Source: Plazaster borealis (Eukaryota > Echinodermata > Asteroidea > Forcipulatida > Labidiasteridae). From it: a stretch of 64,000 nt of DNA. This document shows, one piece after another, positions 20,870 to 31,849 of this stretch; positions within the stretch are counted from its first letter, which is position 1, and each line of letters opens with the position of its first letter. The position numbers were made by a program, and so were the translations under genes. The notes below the pieces were generated by a model, which had not been told where the DNA came from, did no database searches, and saw only the letters and a program-made list of their open reading frames with translations. The DNA lies in contig CM037467.1 of NCBI GenBank assembly GCA_021014325.1, positions 4,588,001 to 4,652,000 of the forward strand. The letters are read 5' to 3'.

Positions 20870-22010
20870 TGAGTACTTTTCCAAAAGTACGAGAATAAAC
20901 CGATCACAAGTATTGTTTTGTGAGTACGAGTGCTATAGTCGTTTTCAATACAAATACGAAACTAACTATTTATGTGGGTACGAGTTAGAGTATGAGTGAA
21001 CTTTGATTGACATCAGTACGAGTACGAATACAGAAAAAGTTCTCGAGTACGTTCGTAAATTGTGAGTATGAGTACAAATATGAGTGAGTAAGTATAGGTA
21101 CGAATACTTCAACGAGGACATTTGAGTATGAGTTTGAGTAAGAGGAAATTGTTACAAGCACAGGTACGAGTACGATTACAGAAAAGTAGTGAGTGCTCTG
21201 TGAGTACTACATGAGTAAAGGCACATGCTTAATTAGTACGGGTCGAATATAATACGTTCCTGTTAGTATAAGTTCATTTGTAAAAGCACAAGTTTTAGTA
21301 CGAGTACACAAGCACTCGGGTGTAAGTATGAGTACGATATGGGTGTGGTACTTTCAAACAAGTACGAGAGGGATTGTGAGTGTTAGTTTGTGTACTTTAA
21401 CGAGTAGGCTTTGTGAGTACGAGTATGAGTACAAGACACATGTTTCTTGAGTAAGAGTCGAATACAAGACTTCCATGTGAGTGTGAGTGTGAGTGTGAGT
21501 ACAGGTACACTTTTTTAAGCACAAGTTTGTGTATACGAGTACAGAAAAGTACGCGAGTTCAAGTATGAGAGTTTGAGTATGACGATATGGGTATGGGTAC
21601 TATTTGCACAAGTTCGAGTACGAGTACAGACAAAGGTACATGATTACGAGTACCAGTTTGATTGAGTGCAAATATGATTTGTTTTTCAAGACAGTTGTTT
21701 CTTGAGTAAGAGTCGAATACAAGACGTTCATGTGAGTATGGGTGTTATTTCATGTGAGTATGCGTGTACAGACATAGGTACTTGAGTACATAAGTTTGAT
21801 TGAGTATGGGTATGAGTATACTTCAACGAGTTCTGAGAGTACAAGAAACTTGTTTCATGTGTGAGTCAAATACCAGACATTGTTCTATGAGTTCCATTGT
21901 AAGTTTGAGTATTAGTTTATGAGCGTAACTACGAACAAGAGTACGCAAAAATGTACTCGAGTGATTGTATACGAGTTCGTATACAGTATTGATAGGAGTA
22001 TTGTAACTCT
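20870..22010 (+). repeat. Degenerate GAGTAC/GAGTAYG tract, 1.1 kb
   Basis: Sequence dominated by variants of GAGTACGAGTAC, GAGTATGAGT and GTGAGTGTGAGT, with longer-period echoes such as CTTGAGTAAGAGTCGAATAC at about 21447 and 21702. Phase is imperfect, consistent with an old expanded simple repeat. No protein reading is plausible. Confidence 0.85.
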
Positions 22011-22019
22011 GACTGGTGA

Positions 22020-22744
22020 ATAAATTATAGACATATACAAAACATTAAAAACACAAAGCATATGGAAATGACATCAGTTTCATCACTTAATATTTGCTAT
22101 TTTTTTTAAATACAGACATACTTGACACTTTGTACTATCAAAGACACGCTATACCGGGTACCTGTTTTTGTTTTAGGCTTCATGTTTTTTGTCATTACCT
22201 TGGTTTAAAAAAATACAGCCGTGACAAAATAATACGTAAAAAATTGTATATTATTTACATTGATAACAAAGCAGAACGACGCCACTGAAAGACAAAACTA
22301 CAACCTTCGGATAAAAAACGGATCCAATTCCTCATTTTGTCCAAATGTGGAAAATTTAATGCAAATCGAAATCCCAGCGAGTTAAGCGAGCAGACAACAA
22401 GCAGCTTATGTTACATAGAATGTTTTACAAACGGATATTGTGAAGAATCTGTTCTTGTCATCAGAGTTTAAAATGTGTCTAGCCAATTGAAAATTATGCC
22501 TTGTTTTTGCCGTGGAATGATTCTGTCTCAAATTTGCTTCGCTTCCATGTTTGCTTCTCTCCACCCAGGAGTAAAACAATAGGAGTGAGATGTTTATGAA
22601 AATGAACACGTTTATACAAACAAACAATAAATAAATAATAAATCATAACTGGAGCAAAAATATTAAAGTTAAAAACTAACACAATAAATGGAACAAATAA
22701 TGGCTCAGCCCAAACCCGACGAATTGCTTATATAGCACCAAACA
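22020..22744. other. AT-rich unique sequence
   Basis: Nothing supported; short AT-rich frames only. Confidence 0.4.
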
Positions 22745-22748
22745 TTAA

Positions 22749-23024
22749 AGGGTCGTATACGTTTGGTAATGATTCTGAAAATTAATGGCAATACAAGTAC
22801 AGCAGCTTTGGATAGTATAATGCATTTTGAGAAACGTTTCACTTCGAAGTATTGCGGTTATGGAAAAATATATAACTTCTTATCCCCAAAAAGTTGAATC
22901 TGAGAAGCGTTACTGCAGTAACGTTTAAAATGAAATTTTCACAGGTTAGTTTTATGGTACATATCTACCACTGTATAGGATTGAAACAAACAGTGGGTTC
23001 CAATTCCCAAACGTACACAATTCT
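22749..23024 (+). mobile_element. MITE family A, internally deleted
   Basis: Begins after TTAA 22745-22748, follows family A to CTGAGAAGCGTTACTGCAGT, then jumps to the right part (GGTTAGTTTTATGG). 276 bp against about 390 for full copies. The right flank is TTGC, a decayed TTAA. Confidence 0.75.
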
Positions 23025-23195
23025 TTGCAAGGTATTCAGCTATGCACGTTTGCCCCAGTTGGGGGCATCTTGTAATTAATATTCCATGCTTTGTGGTTCA
23101 ATGTATCACACTCACGGGTGACATTTTGGCTGATATCCTGACAAGCTTCGACGTTCGCAGAAAGAACTGTATAATCTGGACCGTGCTAGATCCAA

Positions 23196-23418
23196 CACTG
23201 CAAAAACTGGGTTGTTAAAATGACACCATGGGTGTTGTCACATAAAGATACCAGAAAAAAAACATTTACAACATAGGGTGTTAAAATAACTCTTATTTCT
23301 GCCAATACAATTACATTGGTGTTATTTTAACACAATGGTGTTAATTTTGATTCTCTGTTGGGTATATGTTTGTGACAACACCCATGGTGCCAATATTAAC
23401 ACCCCATTGTTTGCAGTG
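23196..23418 (+). mobile_element. Palindromic MITE, family P, best copy
   Basis: 223 bp, with terminal repeats CACTGCAAAAA and TTTGCAGTG and sub-terminal ACACCATGGGTGTTGTCACA / TGTGACAACACCCATGG. Non-coding. Confidence 0.8.
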
Positions 23419-23776
23419 AACTTGGATCCTAACACAATAACTCTTTTTTTAACGTGGCTATCAAGGGAGGCCTAATCTGGTATTAACTGTCACCTCAAAT
23501 CAGACCATAATGTAACCCGGATTAATGTCAGCTGACATTGTGTTTTGTTAAGTCTTGTCGTTTTTTGTTTTTTTTAGTCTAGTTCTTGGTTGGCTATATA
23601 CAGGCTTTTCCTTGACAAGCCCTGCTTTTTCGGAACATGCCTACGAATTGAATAGTACCAAAGTCCTATATTGAGTCTGTTATCTTGAGAGGTATATAGA
23701 ATAGTTCCAAACTTTAAACCAGACTTGAATGATATCTGAATCATAAAAATAATCTTACCAAGTCAGACTTAAACGT

Positions 23777-23984
23777 ACACTCTAAAAACGTCCGGATCAA
23801 AATTGACCCGGAGTCTGAGTGGCAAGAGGCTTGACCCATTTCTGGTCAGTATAACCCGGAATGTGTGTCAAATTGGCACAGTGTTTCAAACTTATACGCA
23901 TAATCCGAGCCAAAATTCCGGAAAATTCTCAGTTTCCAGGTCAGTCTGAGACGGAAATGACTTGAAACACTACTCTTAAAGTGT
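23777..23984. mobile_element. Palindromic GACCCGG MITE (family F), diverged
   Basis: Ends TACACTCTAAAAAC and CTCTTAAAGTGTA are inverted; the interior has AATTGACCCGGAG and TTTCCAGGTCAGTCTGA. TA at both borders suggests a TA target. Confidence 0.7.
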
Positions 23985-23989
23985 ACAGA

Positions 23990-24400
23990 ACAAAGAAATG
24001 TCCACAGAATGTATGCAACGCAGAGCTGTGTGTGTGGACGTGTATTAAGTCCACATAGTGTTTCAAGTTCCTACACTATGTGGACCTTTTTTGTTCACAG
24101 GTCCACTCTCCGTAAGTAATGCTTAAACAGTTTTTAATTTGTGTACAGTTGAAGATTATGATTTGTTTTATGTGCAATAACAAAGGATTGTCCACAGAAT
24201 GTAGGCAGTGCGTTCACGCGTGGGTAGGCACACACAGAGTTGGGTGGACTTTACACAATGGAACAAAGGTCCCCACGACATTTTTCTTTTTGTTAAACTG
24301 GGTCCCCACAAGGGGATTATTTAGAAAAGGATACAATAGAACAACAATAGGATGTCCCCACAACTCTGTGTGCAAAAGACTGCGTGTGTTACAGGGATAC
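23990..24400. repeat. Inverted-repeat region with GTCCACA/GTCCCCAC blocks
   Basis: Contains a perfect 13-bp hairpin (GTCCACATAGTGT at 24049-24061 and its complement at 24073-24085), GTCCACAGAATGTA at 24000 and 24190, and GGTCCCCAC / TGTCCCCACAA blocks. It looks like one or two non-autonomous elements, with unresolved boundaries. Confidence 0.4.
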
Positions 24401-24915
24401 CTTTTTGCGTTCTTTATGGATGGACTTGTTTTGGATACATTGCAATGGAAATTGCCATACACTCGTCTTGCTCGTTCATCTGTTTAAAATCACCAAACAT
24501 GATTTCAAATGCTCGTATAATGATGCACTTCCATACATCATTATCTCACAGCTTCCCTACTTAACTTTTTTTCCTCAAGGGAACCGAGGACACGCAGTAT
24601 TGGAACGGTTTCCGAAGCATGGGCACTCATGCAGTTGAAATGGGATCTATTGCAGCCTCCACACATTCCCTTTCTTTTTCTTGACGCAGCTAAATTGATG
24701 GGCACTCATCAATGTTGTAGACGGGATATAGAAGACAGCCCATGAGAGTTGCTGTCTTTTATGTCGCCACACGTTCCTACCGATGCATTTCACCGATTCA
24801 CCCGTCTCTTCTGCTGTCAGTTGATCATCCAGCGGTCTTATTCATCTATCATCCCTGCCGATATTCGCACTTCGCTGCTCTTCTTTCCTTTCCCCCTCGT
24901 TTTGAATCATCTTAC

Positions 24916-24990
24916 GACCCTCGTTGACAGCACCCCTGTGTTGTCATCAATCTCTTGTGTCGTCTCAGGCGACTGCGTGGCGAGTATTTG
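24916..24990 (-). CDS. Candidate 75-nt internal exon, unknown protein
   Basis: On the minus strand AAGTTACAG precedes, and a strong donor GTAAGA follows, a 25-codon block that reads QILATQSPETTQEIDDNTGV and ends LSTRV, with phase 0 on both sides. The same frame remains open upstream, so a longer exon is possible. The residues look protein-like, and the next in-frame stop lies directly after the donor. No family recognised; a chance match is quite possible at this length. Confidence 0.25.
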
Positions 24991-25019
24991 CTGTAACTTC
25001 GCGGCCGAGAAGTAGGAAA

Positions 25020-25320
25020 TATACCCCTTTGCGTTAAACGTACAGCTTGTAAAATAAATACTAAAAAAATAAAGAGTAAACTTACTTTTACAACCAAAAA
25101 AAACTTTGTGGGAGTTGTGGCCCTGAAAAGAAAAGAGGGGGTGGGTCTCGATGTTTGACACTACACTCTGCTCTTCTTCAGGAGAAACTTGTGAAAGTTG
25201 TTCTGCTGTGGGGTAGCTGCTGCTCGTCTCGTTCTTAATTCTGTTTTTGTTTGTTTTGTCTGGCTGTGCTGGACGTCCTGTGTGGTCATCATGATTTGTA
25301 TTTTTTTTTATTTATTATTT
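25020..25320. other. Unique sequence, nothing supported
   Basis: AT-rich interval with no recurring repeat and no convincing coding signal. Confidence 0.4.
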
Positions 25321-25323
25321 AAG

Positions 25324-25595
25324 GTATTGCCGCCACATGAATAAAATAAAACAATTCTCTCTCAACACGATACACGATCTACGATCTTGTACGTAAAAGT
25401 TCAATCTTATCGTGTTATCGTGTACGTCGTATCGTGTATTGACGTACGTACGGTGTGTACGTTGTAATGTATCGTGTATAGTGTACGTATAACTATTCGT
25501 GTATGTACATGAAAACTTATCGTGTACGTACCCGATAATTGTCTTGTACGTACACAATAAGAGAGATACTTTTTTCACTCATGTGGCGGCAATAC
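25324..25595. mobile_element. Inverted-repeat element with GTAC/CGTA-rich interior
   Basis: Perfect 17-bp terminal repeats GTATTGCCGCCACATGA (25324-25340) and its complement (25579-25595). The interior is packed with TATCGTGTA, ACGATACACGAT and GTACGTAC. Alternating purine-pyrimidine runs (ACGTACGTAC) favour Z-DNA or cruciforms. No ORF covers it in a meaningful way. Confidence 0.75.
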
Positions 25596-25599
25596 GCTT

Positions 25600-26200
25600 C
25601 CGTACTTGCTTGCTCGACTTTTATTTTGTATTATCCTCTCCATTTTTGGAGGATTTGTCCAAAAAACAAAAAACAAAAACAAAAACACGCGGGCTCAATG
25701 ATATCAAATGTATTACACTACATATCTGCAGGTATCCTAGCTGCAGCCGACAGTCAAAAGAGAAACACGCTTTTTCCACTAACATAGTGTTTACATCTTC
25801 TCGAAGTTATTTTCTTGAAGAAATTTACCTTGAAACACATTTCGTGGTGTTTGATTCACTTTAACATAAGACGAGGTTTCAAGGATTTGCCCGAATCTGT
25901 TTTTTATTATTTTTAGGTCACAACCGAACCAAAATCATGTTTGTGTGGCTTGGGGCTAACAGGTGCACGAAACTCAACGCTGTATTGATCAATGAGACAA
26001 ATAATGTAGTTTCCCCTTGAAGTGCTTTCATATGGATCTTTTAATGTTTCGCTCAGCATTTGATTTTGTTTTTTAGGTGTAAACATATTTTGTTGCCACA
26101 TTTTTTGAAAGCTATTTTTGTACGGCAAGTCTGTGATGGGATTGATACGAGCGTGTATATTTGGCAGACACAGTCAGAGAATGTCATGATAACGATATTT
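25600..26200. other. Unique sequence, nothing supported
   Basis: AT-rich, short frames only. Confidence 0.4.
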
Positions 26201-26203
26201 GGC

Positions 26204-26335
26204 TACAGGGCCATCGTAGATTTGGCCTTTGATATAGGTAGAATAACAAGAACATTTAGAGAACTTCAAAACGGCTGCCCTTGCTTGTTATTCTATTTAC
26301 AAGTTTTCAAAGGACAAATCTGCAATTGCCCTGTA
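26204..26335. mobile_element. 132-bp inverted-repeat element
   Basis: Starts TACAGGGCCATCGTAGATTT and ends with the imperfect complement (AAATCTGCAATTGCCCTGTA); arms extend about 50 bp through GTAGAATAACAAG / CTTGTTATTCTAT. TA borders suggest a TA target duplication. Confidence 0.65.
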
Positions 26336-26339
26336 GACT

Positions 26340-27180
26340 ATTATATATAGTCTGACTTTGTTCCAAAGTCCATGTTCGTATCATCAAAGGCACACATAGC
26401 CCATTATGCACAAGCGCCATCTTACAAATATACCGCAACGCATCTTGGGAAACCGGGTACATTTAAACAATAAATCAAGATGGACGCAATGGTGTAATTT
26501 ACAAGTAGTTATGCTAGGTTTAATAGTTGTGTGCCGCTTTGCTTCAAAATCACTTCGCCATGATGGTTAGCCGGTGTTGCTTGGACTCGGGTTTCACCCA
26601 GAATTCTTTGCGCGCCGATCATGCGCATTGGGACATTTATATGGGCTATTCCCACAAAATATTTCTCCTATCTGCCCCACTAATGTTCAAACTATCCGGC
26701 TTGATCTAAACGCTGCTGAAATGACACACCCATGACGGTATCTGTATTCGCAATGATGCACTAATGTGTTATTTGTGCTTACCCCCCCCCCCCTTTCACT
26801 TCAACAACAGTACGGTTCATCTGTTGTTAGTCCAAGCCCGACCAAAATAACACGAGGGTAATTTTGTCCAAACAAACGGCAGGTTGCTAAGGCCGGTAAG
26901 GCGTGAATGTCTTCACCCTCCCGTGAATATTGTCTTTTCTTTCTGCTTGCTAGACTCAATATATGCCTCATCTGGCTGGCTGCTTCTTTCGGTATCTTTG
27001 GAGACGGGGGACAATGGCTAGGGAAAGTGTGTTTGGACGATTGTGCACGGCATTGGAACTAACGCGATGTCCTGTGTGAATTTCGTGTTAGAGTTTCACC
27101 GGGTCTGAAGGCAATAATAGTACCTGGCATTCAACGCGGCAAAAAGTTCTGCTCGACAAGCTGTGAATAAAAAAAAACTA
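26340..27180. other. Unique sequence, nothing supported
   Basis: Contains a C run near 26781-26792. A short ATG frame at about 27014 (21 codons) has a good context but no other support. Confidence 0.4.
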
Positions 27181-27248
27181 CCGCGTGTTGACCCCTTCCC
27201 AGTGACGTCACACGCGGCTACCGAGATGTAGTGCGGTTGATGACGTCA
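27181..27248. promoter_or_regulatory. Two perfect CRE (TGACGTCA) sites
   Basis: TGACGTCA at 27203-27210 and 27241-27248, 38 bp apart. The first lies inside an inverted repeat CCGCGTG (27181) / CACGCGG. They fit the CREB/ATF consensus. No adjacent gene start is identified. Confidence 0.45.
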
Positions 27249-27249
27249 G

Positions 27250-27740
27250 TTTGATTAGATCAATATACTATTTATAGATCATTTTAAACCCTTAAGTGAA
27301 AGCAGGTAACACTACGTCATGGCACATGTTAACTAATTCATTGTTTTCTCCAAAGTGCAATGCCCTAGGGAGTCCTTGATAATCTAGACTGGACTATTCC
27401 AAGAGGGGGTCAGTTCCCAGAGTTGTGTAGGTTTGTTTTTTGAGGGGCTGAAATGTTTTTCACTCATACTTCGTGCACAAAATTGTACAGACAGACAGAC
27501 CTACCCAGATCTGAACCCTCTGATAAGTGGAGCCATCTGTTCTTTGCCAATCCAACCCTTTGGCTGACTGGGGTGCCAGTAACTGGTGGAACCCTCCTGC
27601 AATTTGTATAATTCTTGGGGTTACTCCCGCGCTGAAGGGAAGTTTAAACGAATAAATAAATAAACAATTACAAAAATAGCCACAGTTCAAAAATTAGCGG
27701 TATAAACTCAAACAGCCTAATTTCTCCGGAGACTTGGTTC
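27250..27740. other. Unique sequence, nothing supported
   Basis: No repeat or coding signal recognised. Confidence 0.35.
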
Positions 27741-27749
27741 ACAAACCTA

Positions 27750-27830
27750 GGGTCGGATAGTTCAGTTGGTAAAGCACAGGTACTTAAGTCCGGAGGTCGC
27801 AGGTTCACATCCCGCTCTGCAGCTGTCTCA
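27750..27830 (+). mobile_element. tRNA-like SINE head
   Basis: A box TAGTTCAGTTGGTAAAGC and B box GGTTCACATCC (one mismatch) with tRNA-like spacing; CGGAGGTCGCAGGTTC matches the head at 31300 (CGAGGTCGCAGGTTC). The body downstream is not recognised. Confidence 0.5.
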
Positions 27831-27839
27831 TGAGTTCAA

Positions 27840-29120
27840 CATCCATTTGTATGCTGTATTTGATGCAACTTCGACGCCAAGCAAACGATGTATAGTACAA
27901 ACACCTGCACAGAGTAAATAGCTGACTGACGCTCCCACAGTCACTATAGCAACAACGCTCATCTTAAGCAAATCTAAAATTTTTATACAGGAGACACCCC
28001 TGTCTTTAACAAAAAATGCACTTTCCAGTTGTCGCCTCGCCTCGCCTCGATGGTGACTACTGCGCTTCGAATGGGGGTCACCACACAGTCGTTTGCTTTA
28101 TGTAGTTTCCACATGATGCACTTTTCCTTTATATACTCAATCATGCAGCTGGTATATTCATGAGTATTTCCCCCTCAACCATACATGTATGTCACAGTCT
28201 CAAAAACTAGGTTTCTTGGCTAGGTTTAGTCGCGCGTGGAATAATGACACAATCTATGAATAATCTGAGTGAGTATGACTAATGTAGTCCGTTACATCCA
28301 ACATTTTCAGTTATATTTACTACAGAGTTCTCCTCTTGCAGTCAGGGGTACTTCTCTAAAACTATTTGCATTTCTTTCTTGAAAAGCCCCTTTTCAACCA
28401 CCACAGTAGTTTGTTTTATTTATTTTAAAATTTATATATTTTTACAAAGTTTTCTATTATTATTTGTTTTGAAATAATATTGAGCATTTCTTGAAAATCC
28501 CCTTTTCACCACTCTCGTTTACTATGCACTGTTCTGCATAAAATAATCTGATGTGGAGGTAAAAATAACTACAATAATCTCGGCGTGTAAAAAGGTAAAA
28601 CGTCGAGGAAGACTTACTTAAAAGCTTTAAGAATGTTTCATTTTTAATCGCAACGGTCTAGATTTCAATTGGTGGTTGGTGGGGTTTGGGGTGGGGTGGG
28701 GTTCACGTGCCGTGTGCCCCCCGTTACGCCTCTGCTTTCCAAAGAAGTTTTGTCCGAATTGAACATAATTCAAATTATTTCAATCTATTTCCATATGGCG
28801 AATGCGGTTTCAACCACCACACTAGTTGTATTTATTTATGTTTAAATTTTAAATTGTTTACAAAGTTTTTTATTATTATTTTTTTGAAATAATATTGAGC
28901 ATTGACCGACATTTCCACTGTCCCAATCGAATCGCACGAGTAAAGGTAGATTGGTCGTTCATTCTAGGCCTTGTATGTGCATAATCTTGTTACTTGACCC
29001 GGTCAGCATTGGGGAGGCTATACTCAAACGCACTCGAGATATAACGAACAGCACTTTCTTTCGTTAGTACTTCCTCCGAAACGTGACACTTAAGTTACCG
29101 CTTTTATGCAAAGTGCACTC
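27840..29120. other. Mostly unique sequence
   Basis: The segment TTTGAAATAATATTGAGCAT and the CAACCACCACA...TATTTAT phrase occur twice (about 28390-28510 and 28800-28905), a diverged direct duplication of roughly 110 bp. Otherwise nothing recognised except the G-quadruplex motif at 28681. Confidence 0.4.
28681..28701 (+). other. Canonical G-quadruplex motif
   Basis: Four G4 tracts with loops TTT, T and T (GGGGTTTGGGGTGGGGTGGG plus a final G). Such short-loop motifs form very stable G-quadruplexes. Confidence 0.7.
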
Positions 29121-29129
29121 GGATATTGG

Positions 29130-29320
29130 GTGGTCGGGTTGGGGTAATGCTATTTTCCTCACCATCCACCTCTAGGACCCGGTTCAAATCCCGCCGGGGC
29201 ACTTTTTGTGGATTGGGTTTTTAGTCCCTATATTGTTTGTGGGTTTTCCTTGGAATAATTGTCTGGCGTTTTCCTCCCACATCTACAACTGAAACTTCCT
29301 TGTCTTCTCTTCATGAGGTT
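29130..29320 (+). mobile_element. tRNA-derived SINE-2
   Basis: tRNA-like head with B box GGTTCAAATCC, then GGGGCACTTTTTGTGGATTG and GGGTTTTCCTTGG...CCTCCCACATCTA. The same body follows the head at 56120-56320; reverse copy at 6110-6250. Confidence 0.6.
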
Positions 29321-29685
29321 CTTGGCTAGTAATTTGATTAAGTTCCATTTTCTGAGAATCATTGTCTTCAAAACCACAATAGATAAATCAACTAAATAAA
29401 ATATTGTTGCCAGCCTTGTAATATGTTGTGGACTCAATCCGAAAATAAGTACGGTCGAAAATTACAACCACAGAAATGAGTAGGACGCCCTTTATGGCGA
29501 TATCGTTTACCCACGCAGAAAATGACATTTTTTTTTGACTTACTTCTACTTGACCTAAATTTAGAAGGAAAACCTCATTCCTTTGTATTGCCAGTACATC
29601 AGGATTTCAACTTCCTGTACAATGCGCATGGCTTCAGGGAACAATGCATCAACCACTCATGCGTGTCTTCCTTTAAGTGGCAACT

Positions 29686-29762
29686 CTGATTGGCTGTCAC
29701 GCTCCGATTGTGTAAAGGTCGAACGCCCTCTAGGGTTTTTTTCTAATGCAAGTATGATTGGC
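29686..29762 (-). promoter_or_regulatory. Pair of inverted CCAAT boxes
   Basis: AGCCAATCAG and CGCCAATCAT (minus strand) lie about 65 bp apart, both good NF-Y sites, with a CGCCCTCTAGGG stretch between them. A minus-strand promoter is possible, but no exon was identified. Confidence 0.25.
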
Positions 29763-30002
29763 GACCTGTATACTATCTTATGAATCTGTATTTGAGTGAC
29801 CCAAAAAACAAACTTACCCTGGGACGGCAGAATTGTTGTTTTAAACTCCGTAGGCAAAGTAATTCATGCGGTTAACTTTAATAAGCAACCGACGAGATTT
29901 GCACAAACATTGTTATTTTATACTGATCAAATACTTCCCAGAGCACTATAAGGACTTCCCTCTCCTTTTGAAATGTTTAATAACACTTAATGAAGGCTTT
30001 AA

Positions 30003-30370
30003 AGGCACGGAACACGTTTGGTAATTGTCAAAGACAAGTATTCTCATTTGGTGTATCCTAATTTATGCATAAAATAACAAGCCTGTGAAAATTTGGGCTC
30101 AGTGGGTCATCGAAGTTGCGCAAAAATAATGAAAGAAAAAACACCCTTGTTGCACAAATTTGTGTGCTTTCAGATATGAATAAAAGGCTTCAGGCCTGAA
30201 GTATTTTATTATTTCAGTGAGAAATTACCTCTTTCTCGAAAACTACGTTACTTCAGAGGGAGTCGTTTCTCACAATGTTTTATACTATCAACAGCTCCCC
30301 ATTGCTCGTTACCAAGTATGTTTTTATGCTAATAAATAATTTGAGTAATTACCAAACGTGTACAGTGTCT
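30003..30370 (+). mobile_element. TTAA-flanked MITE, family B
   Basis: 368 bp between TTAA 29999-30002 and 30371-30374; ends AGGCACGGAACACGTTTGG and complement-like CCAAACGTGTACAGTGTCT. Contains AAGGCTTCAGGCCTGAAG. Non-coding. Confidence 0.85.
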
Positions 30371-30759
30371 TTAAGCAACAGTGTTCGCTTTATTCACTGT
30401 GATATTAAAGTTGGAATGTAAGATAAACCGACTGCGAAACAAAAAGACATTTTCGTATTTTTTTCTTTCCCACACAAATGCATGTCTTTTTTGTCTCCTT
30501 ATCCTTTCATTTTATTTTGTTCACTTTATGTCACTTTAATTTGTATACATCATACAATTTACTTTATCTATCAAGTACATTATAATGCTATTTAATGGAA
30601 GCATGTTTCCTTTATGAGAAGTGCATGTAATAGTTTGTTGTTGATGTTTATTATTATGATATATATAATTATTGGCTAAGGGTGTCTTATCTGTCATAAT
30701 TTGATGCATATCGTCACATTGATGCACAACTAAAAGTTTATAGTTTATTGTATACTTAA

Positions 30760-31096
30760 AGGTATTGTACACTTCTGGTAACAGCTCAAAATCAGTGTCC
30801 ACATTTTATGTGACTCAACATATGCATGAACAAACAAACCTGTGTAAGTTTGAGCTCAATTGGCCATCGAGGTCACGAGAAAACAGTGAAAAGAGACCTT
30901 ATGGGTTTTCTGTTTTTTTTTCAAAATATCGCGCGTGATGAAAACTATTGTTTTACTCATTTCTCAGAAACAATAGTATTTTAGGCAGAACTATTTTAAG
31001 GAACCCTTTCAACCATTACTTACTTTAAATCATGTAAGTTATGTGTGAATCTGTGAACATTTGTGTTTTCGATCTTACCAATAGTGTACAGGGCCT
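30760..31096 (+). mobile_element. TTAA-flanked MITE, family E
   Basis: 337 bp between TTAA 30756-30759 and 31097-31100. Ends AGGTATTGTACACTTCTGG and CCAATAGTGTACAGGGCCT are inverted. A 60-bp stretch (ACATATGCATG...GCTCAATTGGCCATCGAGGT) resembles family B, so B and E are related. Confidence 0.8.
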
Positions 31097-31109
31097 TTAA
31101 ATAAAAAAA

Positions 31110-31340
31110 GTATCATAAGTTGACCCCTTTGCTGCCGCTTCCCAGGTTGTATCGTAAACTTTGATGTGAACCCTGGTTATACGACAGTAATGAAAGGCTT
31201 TCTGACTGGCACCACGAACAAAGATATTAACGAAAAAGTGAGACTGCAAACGTTGGGGTTAGGTTGCTCAGTTGGTAGAGCGCCAGCACGTTACTCCCGA
31301 GGTCGCAGGTTCAAATCCTGCTCAAAATCATTATTTGTCT
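31110..31340 (+). mobile_element. tRNA-derived SINE-1
   Basis: Body piece CTTCCCAGGTTGTATCGTAA at about 31139-31158, then tRNA-like head with A box TTGCTCAGTTGGTAGAGCG and perfect B box GGTTCAAATCC at about 31308. Equivalent in arrangement to the reverse copy at 11940-12272. Confidence 0.6.
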
Positions 31341-31473
31341 GTTTTCAACCCCAAATTATTAAAGATAGCATTGAACGAATCACGTGTGTCATTGCTGCAT
31401 TCAATGTACTGCAGTACATATATCAAGGGGAAAAAGAGATAAACTAAGAGATTAAAAACTAGTTCAATGTTAA

Positions 31474-31844
31474 AGGCACTGAACACGTTTGGTAATTGTC
31501 AAAGACCAGTGTTCTCACTAGGTGTATCCCAACATAAAAATGCATAAAATAACAAGCCTGTGACAATTTGGGCTCAATTGGTCATCGAAGTTGCAAGAAA
31601 ATGATGAAAGAAAAAAACACCCTTGTTGTACAAATTCGTGTGCTTTCAGATAGGAATAAAAACTTCTTGCGAGAAGTGTTTACTATTTTAGTGAGAAATT
31701 ACCTCTTTCTCTAAAACTACGTTACTTCAGAGGGAGTCGTTTCCTACAATGGTTTATACTATCAACAGCTCTCCGTTGCTTGTTACCAAGTAAGTTTTAA
31801 TGCTAATATTTGTTTTAAGTCATTACCAAACGTGTACGATACCA
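31474..31844 (+). mobile_element. TTAA-flanked MITE, family B
   Basis: 371 bp between TTAA 31470-31473 and 31845-31848. Full-length family B with ACTTCTTGCGAGAAGT palindrome in the centre in place of the CTTCAGGCCTGAAG of 30003. Non-coding. Confidence 0.85.
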
Positions 31845-31849
31845 TTAAG

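Noticed and set aside
24119..24487. 122-codon ORF
   Set aside because: It runs through an inverted-repeat region and the opposite strand is equally open.
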